Shown here: positions 23,827-35,234 of the stretch, piece by piece | Layout: every line of letters starts with the position of its first letter | How positions within the stretch are numbered: the stretch's first letter is position 1 | Assembly: GCA_023678885.1 (NCBI GenBank) | Contig: CM042963.1 | Span: forward strand, 26,601,542-26,665,541 | Origin: Pogostemon cablin | Lineage: Eukaryota; Streptophyta; Magnoliopsida; Lamiales; Lamiaceae | Length of the DNA stretch: 64,000 bases | Direction: 5' to 3' | Notes under the pieces: generated by a model | What the model was told of the DNA's origin: nothing | The model's input: only the letters and a program-made list of their open reading frames with translations | The model's database searches: none | Program-made: the position numbers and the translations under genes

Positions 23827-24469
23827 CACTACATAATTAATGTTACATATTATTCGAAAGTGTTAACAAAATATTATAGTTAATGTTACGATATATCTAA
23901 AAGTGTTAACAAACTAATGTACTTAATATTATGTTATACTCCCTCCGTCCATCATTAAGAGGGTCTTTTGCTTTTTGGCACGTGGATTAAGGAGTATTAT
24001 TATTTAATGTGTGGTGGGTAAATGTATTAGTGGGAGTGTGAGTCCCATATTTTAATTGTATTAGTGGTATGTGTGGGTCCCATGTATGTAAAAAAGAAAA
24101 GGTAACCTTTTGGGTTGGACGACCAAAATGGAAAAAAGACCTTCTTTAAAGGGGACGGAGGGAGTATATAAAAGTGTTAACGAAATAATGTATTTAATGT
24201 TACGTACATTCAAAAGTGTTAACAAAATAATGTTACATTAGCACAAAATAAATGTTATATTAAGATCATGTAACATGTTTTAAAGTGTTACATTGAAATG
24301 TTAAAATTGTTATGAGGTATTATCATTAGCTAAAAAAGTGTAATATTAGACTTTAGGTAATAAGGGCAACAGCGACACCGAAAAAGTGCTATTTATGATC
24401 TATAATAATATTTTTTAATCATTTAATAATATTTTTGTGGTGTTACATAATGACACTTATGTTGTAGTG
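23827..24469. mobile_element. Non-autonomous CACTA element
   Basis: Begins CACTACATAA and ends TATGTTGTAGTG, so both ends carry the CACTA terminus. It is flanked by a perfect 3-bp TSD AAT (23824-23826, 24470-24472). Subterminal repeats of the type AAAGTGTTAACAAAATAATG occur near both ends (about 23,858, 23,901, 24,171 and 24,210), typical of transposase binding regions in CACTA elements. It has no coding capacity. A Stowaway MITE is inserted inside, so about 415 bp is its own sequence. Confidence 0.88.
23939..24164. mobile_element. Complete Stowaway MITE nested in the CACTA element
   Basis: A 226-bp element with terminal repeats CTCCCTCCGTCC and GGACGGAGGGAG, flanked by TA on both sides (23937-23938 and 24165-24166). 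It has no ORF. It is the reference copy for the degraded one at 4675-4910. Confidence 0.92.
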
Positions 24470-24888
24470 AATCGAAGCGTGATAAAGAAAAATGTGGGGA
24501 GAATATTACAACGTCGCCGATCGGAGTGATATCAAAAGGAAGAAAGCAAAATTGAGGCAGGAGTTGGGAAGAGTGTGAACCAAAGGAGATTTTTAATACG
24601 GTTTGATTTTTAATAAAATGTGAAATAAATAGCTTATAATATCTCTTTAATAATATGATTTTTAAGTTAATTATAAAATTTATAAAAATACTTTTTGTGT
24701 TATTGTATGATAGATAAAATCTTTGTTGATTTTAGTAAATATTAATATATAATGGCTAATTTCATTAAATATTTTATGACTAATTTTATCAATTTTTTTA
24801 TATTAATAAATAATAAAATTTTAGTAAATATTGGTAATACATATATTTTTTAAAATTTTGATTAGTAACAATTTTTTAATATAATAAT

Positions 24889-24960
24889 ACTCCTTCCGTC
24901 CCAAGATGATTAGCACGTAGTTTAAGAAAAATAACTTTTGATATAATAATCTAAGAAAAA
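24889..24960 (+). mobile_element. Partial Stowaway-type MITE end
   Basis: CTCCTTCCGTCCCAAGATG with GCACGTAGTTTAAGAA resembles the fragment at 16,836. No right end was found. Confidence 0.4.
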
Positions 24961-26689
24961 GTAAGGGGTTTTTGGGTAATTTAGTTGAATAAAATTTATG
25001 ATATAGTTGACTTTGACTAAATTTTGTGTAAAAATATAAATTACATATAAAATGATTTTTGCGTTTTATATATAGTATGTATAATAGAAAAAGTAAGTAT
25101 TGATTTTAGTAAATATTGATAATAGATAAATAATTTTATCAAATATTAAAATTTTATTATATATTAATAAAAATAAAGTATTTTATGAAATGATAACTAT
25201 GTGAGATGAGTTGTTAAAGTATTATTATATAAGTAAAGTATGCTGTTGCTAAAGTATGGTTTTTTAAAAGTAGGATGAATAATGAATTAAATTATACTTT
25301 TAGAGTGATATATAGTATGATTCACTATATTTTAACTACTAATGACCATAATTTACTTATATAACAACTATACAATCTGTCTTATTAATGATTTGAAAAT
25401 CGTACTGGAAGCTAAACCGGTGACCCTAACTGTTCAAGGTTCGACCAGGCGGGTTCAACTGGAAAAAACAAAAATCATCTATTTTTAATTATATTTCATT
25501 ATTTAAAATATCATTTTGCATTAACATGTAGTATAATTTATTTAATTTTTCCTAGCCCAATTCTATCAAAGTGATGGCTCATATTGTGGCAAGAATATTT
25601 TAATTCTTAAGCCCAAAACAAAAAAAAACAAACAAATTATGTGAGAAAGTGGACTTTGAAAAGCTGGAAATACACGAGCTGAGTGGATTAGATTTTCTTT
25701 TCAAAATATCTATTCTTCTCTCTAATACTTCTCTCTCCCAAAACAGATCTAAAGAGTTATCTTTCCAAAATATTCTTTCTCTCTAGGACTTCTCTCTTCC
25801 TAAATAGATCTAAAAGATTCATTCACTGTCCGTCACTCGTCACTGGAGTCTGGCGCTTCTCACTGAATCCTCTGTTCGATGCACAGCAGATGCGCTTGCA
25901 CACTATTGCCGAATTTGCCGTTGCCAACATTCCACTGTTGTCGGAGTCAATCCGTCATCTACTCCATCTCATTGAATTTTAATTTTTTTTATAGACTCTA
26001 ATGTTCTACTCCCCTCAGATCTACCATTTTTTTATGAAATAAGAAAAGAGAGAGTTTTTGAATCTTTGATCATTTACTGCTTCTACTCCGTCGGTCAAAC
26101 CAGAGGCACATGCGCAGTAGTAGTCATTTTATTTTAAATAAAAAAATAATGAAATCAGTTGTTTTTGGTTTGGACAGTTCAGTCGGTTTATCCAATTTTG
26201 ACCGGTCCAAATCGGTTTTTCCCGTAGATAAAATGGTTCCCGTCCAATTTTCTAATCACTTTATCTTATATATACCCGTCTTACAAAAAAATTCTTACTA
26301 GCAAATAATAATTAGTTTTAAAAAATATTAATAATCTATTACTAATTTAACAAATATTGATGTTTAGTTTTTATTCATAAATAAAAATTAATATCAATAT
26401 GAAACGAGATAAAATATTGACCAATGATGTTTAAATTTAATACTATATATTATTAAATTATTGTATATTTTTTTAATTATTAAAATTTAAAATTAATTTT
26501 TTTATTATATATAAATTTATAAATTTTAATAAAAAAATATAACCATGAATTATCATGATCAATAAACTATAAATTATAAATATTGGAATAATATAATATT
26601 ATGTAATGTTAGTAATTAAAAATAAATATTCGAAAATTTTATAAATATAATATTATTAACCACTTATATATAATTATTTCTTTGTATTA

Positions 26690-27190
26690 TATTCAAATTT
26701 CATTTTAATTTATGAGTAATAGAAACATGATTGTTTCTACAACTCTAGAATTACTTTCATAAATATCTTTATTTGATTTAATAATATAATATTATATTAA
26801 AATATCATTTTCATTTATGAGTCATAAAAACATGATTGTTTCTGAAAATCTAGAATTACTTTTATAAATATCTTGATTTTCTTTCCTAAATGTATTATTT
26901 AGTAATAGATTGAAAAATTCATTATTTACTCAATACAATTAACCAAATCAAAAACATACAAAATAACCAAATACATCAATAAGCTTTAATTAACTATTCA
27001 TATCTTTATCTGCAACATCATATTTTAAGATAACTCAAACTCTAATAACAACAAAAGTTATAAAAATATCAATAACTTAAATTTTGTTAAACAGTGAAGA
27101 ATCTTTAAATAGTTATTCATATCTATATCCTGCAACAACAAATTTTAATATAACTCAAACTCTAATAACAACAAAAGTTATAGAAATAAC
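26690..27190. repeat. Two local tandem duplications in AT-rich DNA
   Basis: A block of about 110 bp containing ACATGATTGTTTCT and CTAGAATTACTTT is present twice (about 26,700-26,790 and 26,808-26,880). A second block of about 120 bp containing CTCAAACTCTAATAACAACA is present twice (about 26,995-27,070 and 27,115-27,190). Confidence 0.65.
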
Positions 27191-27540
27191 TCAAACTTTG
27201 TTAAATAATAAAAAAAGAAGTGGATGTACTTTGATATTCACAAACTATGACTTAATTACCTAAAAATTCAGCTAATTTTTATCAAGATTTAGAAATTATA
27301 AGAAAATATGAATGATAAATTAGCACTAACTTCCAATATAATACAAATTCCAATCAAACATTCAACAAGATAGCAACAATTAAAGTAAATCATCAGGTAT
27401 ACAAAAATCCATCAATATTAAGTTTTACTATTACAAATGAGCAACAATTAAAGTAAATCAATAATCAATAATTTAGGCATATGAAAATACATCAATATTA
27501 AGTTTTAGCTATTACAAATTTTCATATATGAATATTAAGT

Positions 27541-27760
27541 TTACCAGTGGCATATATTAATTTTTAGCTATTAAGAATTTCTATATATGGAAAAATCAAT
27601 ATTAAGTTCATATTAAGTTTACCAGTGGCATATATTAATTTTTAGTTATTGCGAATTTCCATATATGAAAAATCAATATTAAGTTCATATTAAGTTTACC
27701 AATGGTATATATTAACTTTTAGCTATTACGAATTTCCATATATGAAAAATAATAAGGTCT
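27541..27760. repeat. About 78-bp tandem repeat, three copies
   Basis: TTACCAGTGGCATATATTAA recurs at 27541, 27619 and (as TTACCAATGGTATATATTAA) 27696. Between copies lies TTTCCATATATGAAAAATC with ATTAAGTTCATATTAAG. Half-units extend upstream to about 27,400. Confidence 0.8.
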
Positions 27761-28909
27761 GTTAATAGAAGAGTGAATGCACTTCATTCCAACTTACGAT
27801 GGATTTATGCGAGATTTCAAAATACAAATCAAATTCCAATCACAAATTCAAATTCACATCAAACCTAAATTGCATAACCAATCAAATACGTTGGACTTAC
27901 AAAATTATCAAAATAGAACACAATTAAAAACAAACATGACATTACCGGTTGATAAAGTTAGCGGGATTTCAAAATCTTTATAAATATAATAAGACAACGT
28001 TTACCACTTATCAAAAATTAAATATTTCCACCCCCAAAAACAAATTTTACCACATTAGGGTAAATAATATTCACTTAAGATAACATTTGTGTGGCTTAAT
28101 CTCTACCATTTATTTTTTTAATTAAATCTCCACCATTCATTTGTCTTACACATCTTACCCAAACCCTAATCTATAATTAACACATCGTAATTGAGAATCT
28201 TTGTAGGAAGAAGGATACATTCAATTTCTCACCTCTCATCTCTTCCTAATTCTCAATCATTGGCAACATTCTTCATCTAAAGAGAAATTTTATCGCTATA
28301 TGTTCAAAATTGGTGACGATCAATTGCGAGAATAAAGGCGACGAAGAGCGACCAGTGATGAGAGTGAAAATAAGCGTGTTTGAATGTCCAATTTAACACA
28401 TTTTTATGGGAATTATTGTTATATATTAGAACAAGTGTCTTATATTCGATATATATGAGAAAAAGGTGCATTTGAGGTGTTTTATTGTGTTTTAGGTAAA
28501 AAAAAGAATCAAAAGTGCAATGTTGGAGAAAATATGTAACTTGTGCAAGAATACTGAAAAACGCACGTCCAACTTGTGTAATTTTTCTGTATTTTTGTGG
28601 AGCTCAAAACTAGAATTGTGAAACATGGTTGGAAAGACACAGAAGAGAAGATTGTTTTGGAGTAAGAAACACCTCAATCGAAGTCTAAACTAGCAAGTTA
28701 TGATCAAAATTGTGACATCATGAAAGTTGTTCCTACTCAACACGATAGTGCCACTTTGCATGAGTTGTTACACCTTCAAATGTTGGATTTTGTGTAAGTT
28801 ATTTAACTGAATAGAAAGCCAAGAAAAAGAGGATCGCGTGAGCGCAAGAATCACTCAAATCAGAGTTTGGATGTGGAAGTTATGTGCGAAACGGTAAGAC
28901 TGTGCAATG

Positions 28910-28972
28910 CTGCTCGACCAAGGTCAACCTTGCTCGACAAGAACACGCTGGTCGAGTGGGGACACACAAATC
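28910..28972 (+). repeat. CTCGACC/GGTCGAG palindromic cluster
   Basis: CTCGACCAAGGTCAACC, CTCGACAAG and TGGTCGAG occur within about 60 bp. It is shorter than the arrays in the other LTRs but sits at the same position relative to the TATA box and shares the TCGAC core. Confidence 0.55.
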
Positions 28973-29062
28973 TATTTTAGTTGGGTTTTACAATCTCAGT
29001 GCGTGTATTTGCGTATTCTCCAAGAAAAAGCCCATCCAAGGTTTATTTGGAGATATTACAAG

Positions 29063-29070
29063 TATAAAAG
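29063..29070 (+). promoter_or_regulatory. TATA box of solo LTR
   Basis: TATAAAAG in the context TTACAAGTATAAAAGG, identical in context to the TATA box of the young Athila-like LTR. Confidence 0.65.
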
Positions 29071-29932
29071 GGGATGCAGATCACTCCAAGAAAGTACCGC
29101 AACACAATCATCCTACATGGATCATCCCCAAACCATCATCCACATCCTTTCCTCCATCCATCCATCACTTAGAAGAATCGTCTGCTGAATTAAGAGGAGA
29201 ACCACGGTCGTTTTGTGCATCTTTAACTGTTGAATAGAGTCTGAATGTTCATCTTGGTTATTAATTGAGCGTGTTCACTGCTGAACATGATTCCATATTA
29301 TGATTCTAAATGAGGGGACTCCGAAACTTCATTAGAACTATCATGTATAAATACATATTAATTGAATTGGATTTGGGTTGATAAGTAATATAAAAAGGGT
29401 AATTTTATAGTACCTATAAAGGGAAATCATATCGGATTTGAGTACCAATTGGCCAGGAAAATAATTGATACTGATAGTACCTAGAAAGGGGGGGGGTAAA
29501 ATTATATCTCTTGCTCCAAGGTTATTCACACTTATTATACGCATGTTTGCTTGTGTCTATAGAGTAAATATGCATGACTTAGTGATGCATCCGTAATCCA
29601 CAAGGTAGAGTCGGACATTGACTTACGAAAGGGAGATTAATTAGTAAATCGAATTACCCTAGGGTGACCTATTCTCCATTCTTGAGCCACTTTCGTATTC
29701 GTTTAGTGTTAAATTTATTTTATTTGTTATTTTAGTTAATTGTTTATTAGTTAATAATTCTATACCTCAACTTTATTGCCACAATTCGTCTTAATTAATT
29801 TAGTAAATAATTAAATTGATAATAGCCGTCCTTTGAGTTTGATATTTAACTTGGTCACTTGCTTAAGCTGTAATTGATATCCTTAACACTTGGGGATTAA
29901 TTTTGCGTGAAAAGAAAACGCTCATCAACCAG

Positions 29933-32900
29933 TCATGGAGGGAGGTAGCCCATTGTTGAATCCTTCCAGCCCACCCAACGCAGATTTGTTCAATTTGTTC
30001 GCAGAAATTTGTGTTATTACAGTTTTGATTTTGTTTACATTAGATGTGCCTCAACACGGATTTGTTCGTGCTTAGACATTTCAGTATCATATATTCTTTA
30101 GCAAATGTGCCCCAACAATGAAATTGATCTCCGAGAGATCACTTATATATTCGATCTGGATATCTATGTTGATGAAATAATCTCCATTCAGAAAATTGAT
30201 GATGTTCTGTTCCTCCCGGTGAAGAGTAATGTTGCACCGATAGCTTCTTCCCGAGCTAAAAATGTTTCTAAACTAAGAAGAGGTATATTCTTCTAGCTGA
30301 TTATTGTTTAATGTATTTCTCATTGATTTTCTAAATTATTCACACAGTCGGCGAATTTAGGAAAAATTAAGAACGAAGGTAGCAAAATTGCAGGCGTAAA
30401 TTGGATCGTAGATTTTGACTCAATTCCCGATGTTCATTTTGTGTGCTTTTATCTTCTTCATCGATTTCATTTATTCATGTCTATATAATTGTGATTTTGT
30501 GTAATAAATTGAAATCTTAACCACTCTATTTTATTTAACCTTAACATCATTTCAGTTTATCATTTTCTTGGATAATGACGGCAAAGTCAAACCTCTACAA
30601 AATCATTTGACCAATTTTCGATTTTTATTTGGTGCATGTTAATCTTCTACATTGTTTTTTATTATAGATATGATTATGATTTTGTATAATGCAAAAGACT
30701 AGGATGAACCGACTATTTTGGTTACATTTGTTGTTCTTTTATATCTTTTCTAAACTTTTTTAAACTATTTTTATTGCCTCACTAAGACAAATGATGTGTT
30801 TATATAGCATGGAAGAAGGCGTCAGTGGGCTTTGACTACTCTCACACAACACCAAATAACTGAGGTATTAAGCACCATGTTTTTAAAAAATGCAATATTT
30901 CTTTTGATACTTATTTCATGAGTTTTAAACCATTTATATTGTCTTTTAAAATTTGAGTCAAGAAGTATAACTTTAAGTAATTTAAATCAACATAATTTGG
31001 ATGGTGTGCTTATGATATTGTCATTCACGCTTGAAATACAACAAAGGTTTCATATTTTGTGTTTATTTTATATGTAACATTATATGCCTCATCTTTATAT
31101 ATATAAAGATAAGTTTTTTTGTTATACGCTTGGATAAGTTATATACTTCCACATATTTTGTTGGTGATTGACACTTGGATAAGTTATATAATTCCACATA
31201 TTTTGTTAATTAAAAGCATTTTTTAATTACTTTTTTTCCCAAAGACCCAACATACGCATCATTCTACTATTCGGCACCAACTAGAAATGAGTCTTGCAGT
31301 GAGTCAGAATGGCTCAGTGGTGCGGTGTCCGTGATCTTGATAAATCCAAACAAACTAGATTACCCTTCTTTCTATGAACCTCTATGCTTTCCCATTTACT
31401 AGATTCTTTTAAAAGATGTTTATTTTATTTGGAAATTTTGATCTACATCGTGTATCTGTTCTTCGTTTGTTTGAGATCACTGATATTTTTGTTGCACCTG
31501 TCACTTTACTTTTCAATATTTGTGTTGATTCATACGGCACTGTTTATTTTTGTTGATTGATTTATTTGTGTTTATTTATTGTTTGTTTGTGTTGAATCAC
31601 ATGTATTCAATGGAGGATTTATTGGGTATTCCTGAAATATTCTTTAACCAGTCTTTACTTATCAATCTCCCATGCCATTTTATGTGTTTGTTAGTTTGTA
31701 TCATTTTTCAAATTTTTTTGGATTTTAATGGATATCTTGAGAAACTTAAAACTATGAATTATGGTTGTGATGTGACAAATTGCTTGACACGGTAAATGAT
31801 TACAACACTTTAATCGACTCTGGTATGTTGCTTCAGTTTTTCTTCATTGTAATATGCTTCAAGATGCTTAAAGATTAAGGACTATTGAGGTTAACTACTA
31901 TGTTTTGCATGCTGCTGCTTCAATTGTACTTAATTTTTATATTTCTCTGCAACTGTTGTCCTTATTCTTAGATCTGTTTTGGCAACCTTGATAAGTACAA
32001 CATTCGATATAATAAGCATCTATTCCTTATTCTTAGGTCTGTTTTAGCAACCTTGACAAATACAACATTCAAAACATGCATCATTAGATACGGAAGACAA
32101 GAGGAAATTTTAATTATTAGGTATTTCACACTTTTAATTTTATTTATCATTCCCCTCTTTGTTTCATCTACTTTTAACATTTTCTTTTTATTAATTGCTA
32201 CTGTCAACTAGGCAATCCTCCAAGTAAATGAAAATACTTGTTAAAGGATTTTGGAAGAGATGTAACATGATGTGTTAGCAAAGGCGATGGAGATGGGTGT
32301 TCAACTGAGAAAACATTTGCATGTTCGTCATGCTGCTGGAAGTAAATTGATCAAGGTAATTATATTTGTTTTTGTTATATTTTCTGTGGGGTAGTGATTA
32401 TTTAGCTTTTCAGAAGTCTGTTTCCATTTTTAATTAAGTTGCTATTATATGACACCAAACTTTGCTAATATTATATATTGCAAAGCTTAACTAAGTTATA
32501 GAAATCTACTTCCCATTTTTTCAATCAGGTGAGATTATAGAGATGTTAGTGAATTTCTGTTTATCATTGAATGTTAGTTAATTATTCTAAGAATGAAATC
32601 AATATCCTTAATCTCCAATACTTTCTATGAATGTATTCATTTCAGTCAAGTCTTTTAATTTTGTATGGTTTCTCTTATCTAAACATGATGCAGTGAAGCT
32701 TTAATATGTGATTCAATTTTTTCTCCTTTTACTTTCCAGATAATCTTATATAGTCTTCACAACCTTCTATAATTTCCTCTCCAATTTAATCTAATTAGAT
32801 ATTTTATGTTTATTGGGAAGCAAAAAATGGATCAATTCCCTGGAATAAAGTAAGAATGCCTATTTAATTGTTTTGGATCTTTTAATTATTTCAACCAATA

Positions 32901-33829
32901 CTAATTGAATCTTTCAACTTGATGTAGTAGAATTTTTTGGTTAACCAACAGTAATCGGATCATTCCCCTTTATGTGGTAGAATATTTTTTTGTTCTAATC
33001 TAATCATTATTGATCTGTGGTTATGATTTTGGAAAGTTAATGCATAATTCCTTTTTGTAAAGATTTAGTTTCCTCTCATCCATCATAAATATTTCGGGGA
33101 AAGTAATCCTTTAAAAAGAAGATGTGGAATCTATCAAAAGCACATGAATGAGACTCTTGACTGCCTGACTAATGGAGCTTAGGTAATTCTTCCATTGTCA
33201 TGTTTTTTTGAAAATTTTTAAGAACTTTACTACGTCTACTTGCACATTTTCTTATTAGAAACCTAACTCATGTTCACATGTGAATATAAGGATATGTACG
33301 ATGAATATAAGGATATAAATATAGTTTGTAGCGATTACAAAGTCCTTTTTTTTTATCTATTTAGCATGAATTTTTATGGTCATTTGTAAGTAAGAATGGA
33401 TCAATTTTTGTAAATATAAGTTTTTTAAATGTTTACTTTAAATACGTATAGGTAAGGGCCAGGGTGGAAGACACGATGGTTTGACCCGAGCCATGCTTGC
33501 TCTACGCTTACATATTCGTTCACGCTCACTTGGATGCATATGTTGACGAGGTATTTCTGTTGTTTTTTTCCTTTATAATCTTTTGATTTTATATGTTTCA
33601 TACAATTTGCAATTTATTTTATGTAATTATTTTGTTTCTTACAAAGTAATTCACTCCCCCAAAGATATTGTAATTTTGTTGCTCAAGTATTTCTTAAGAT
33701 GCATAGTGTTGCTCGAGAAAGTTTTCCATATGATCTGATAAATTTTTTAGGTTCTAATTCTGTTAGATTGAGGAATGTGACGGAGGTTTCAAACTTCTAC
33801 TGTTGCTCACCTATATCTATATTGGTTGT
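29933..33829. other. Unassigned region with possible exon fragments
   Basis: No known domain. Exon-like open pieces on the plus strand separated by T-rich, intron-like DNA include a 63-codon frame at 30,105-30,293, a block near 32,271-32,355 reading AKAMEMGVQLRKHLHVRH followed by a GTAATT donor, and a block near 33,460-33,550. They may be exons of a decayed or unrecognised gene that the Copia element at 33,830 interrupts. I cannot assign a product. Confidence 0.3.
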
Positions 33830-35220
33830 TGTTTGATTGTATACTAAAAGTCTAGCTTTAGTATGAACAATGTTTTAACAATTTATTTGAAATGAGAATC
33901 AATGATCAAATGATTGCGTCTTATAATTTATTTATATATGATGTAATAGTCCACTTACTTTATATTATAGATAATATGTTATGCGACAACACGCGAAAAA
34001 TCATATTATCGATTTTCTTATAAAGTATAAACAGATGCTCACAACCGAGATAGACGGGGACTCTCTATCGGGATGGTTGTAGTGTGATTTGGTATTAGTT
34101 TGTCTTGACTATATAATCACATTAGTGCACTTCATGTGTATTAAGTAGGACCGCTTGAGATCGTTTAATTTATACAGACTATATAGAATAACTTGATCTC
34201 TGTTATTATAGATGTTCGTGTTCTTAATCCCTATACAATAACCTCGACACGCAAGGCAATATGTATTTCTTTGATTCATCAATGGGTGAGATTTACATGT
34301 AATTAAATCAACAAACTCGATGAGTTGGGAAATAGTGTTGTCTCTATGGTGTGCTGTTGATTGTAGAAGGAATCCATGTCCGTTATAGGTTGATGATGTC
34401 CCCTTGAGGAGCTCATAAGGATTATCATGTAAACCCTGCAGGTGAATTTATTCTGGCATGATAATGAGGTTGAGTGGTACTACTCTCGGATGAGATATTA
34501 ATTAATGGAGTTGTCAGTAACTTAATTAATTAATGGGCATTTTATATCTTAAACATGAGGAGACTAACGGGCTCATAATAAGAAGAAGCCCATAACGTAA
34601 TTATGGAATTAGAACGGTAGTGCAGTAATAATATTTTAGTGGTATATATTATTATTATTAGACTTAAGTATAAGCTTTGGGCTAAGCTTGGATACTTAAG
34701 CCCAATGGAGTCCCAACTCTAATTTCTCCTCCTGGTCCCTGCTATAGCCCATATATAAGTCATCTCATCTGTCCAGAAACCCTAACTGAAAAGTAATTCA
34801 CGCATAACACTGTGAGGAGGGTGAGGAAATAGCAGATTGAGAAGATCTCAAAGATCGTCGCCCACACGACGTCGAGATTGGACTTGGGAATACAGCTGAA
34901 GATTGGAAGGTTATTTGCTGCTACTATTCGTCAACTTCCACGATTTTTCTAAAATCGTGTGGAATTCCAAACTGGACATGTGATACATCGTTGAAAAGCC
35001 ACTGAAGAGAGGATCATTTTGGCATGTTGATCTCTCTATTCGGAGATTGGATGATATTTATGCCTAAAACAGTGAGGCTGTACAGGCTGCCGGCGAGAAT
35101 TTATCTTCTTCAACATACCCTGGTGAAAGGTAATACATTTCTATGTTTTCTTGCTATTGCTGATTTAAAAACGTATAGAATCCTAACGGTTCACATTAAC
35201 CAAATGATCGAATGCCAACA
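33830..35220 (+). mobile_element. 5' LTR of the Copia element
   Basis: 1,391 bp, starting TGTTTGATTGTATACTAAAAG and ending ATGCCAACA. Homologous along its length to the solo LTR at 20,126. A TATATAAG motif lies near 34,752. Confidence 0.88.
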
Positions 35221-35221
35221 A

Positions 35222-35234
35222 TTAGTATCAGAGC
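35222..35234 (+). other. Primer binding site, initiator tRNA-Met type
   Basis: TTAGTATCAGAGC lies one base after the LTR. It is one mismatch from TTGGTATCAGAGC, the usual Copia primer site. Confidence 0.8.

Larger units (their letters stand above)
24473..28355. other. Very AT-rich intergenic region
   Basis: No supported gene. It contains a partial MITE end at 24,889, a possible degraded relative of the GTGAGACGG Mutator-like MITE near 25,195-25,390, a CT-rich leader-like block near 25,690-25,830 with internal duplication, and clusters of local duplications at 26.7-27.8 kb. A 63-codon frame at 26,110 is not supported. Confidence 0.45.
28356..29927 (+). mobile_element. Solo LTR of a third Athila-type family
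   Basis: A 1,572-bp LTR starts TGATGAGAG and ends CGCTCATCA, flanked by a perfect 5-bp TSD ACCAG (28351-28355 and 29928-29932). The 3' half aligns with the LTR of the young element at 46,739 (shared blocks AGAGTCTGAAT, ATTGAGCGTGTTCACT, TTATAGTACCTA, GATAGTACCTAGAAAGGGG). A TATAAAAG box lies at 29063-29070. About 100-150 bp upstream of the box is a cluster of CTCGACCA and TGGTCGAG. Confidence 0.92.

Noticed and set aside
25438..25446. Isolated exact GGTTCGACC outside the Athila-like element
   Set aside because: A single site without the module spacing; expected by chance or as a small remnant.
31290..31350. Possible tRNA-like segment
   Set aside because: It contains a TGGCTCAGTGG-like D-arm string, but no T-arm or acceptor stem pairing could be built.
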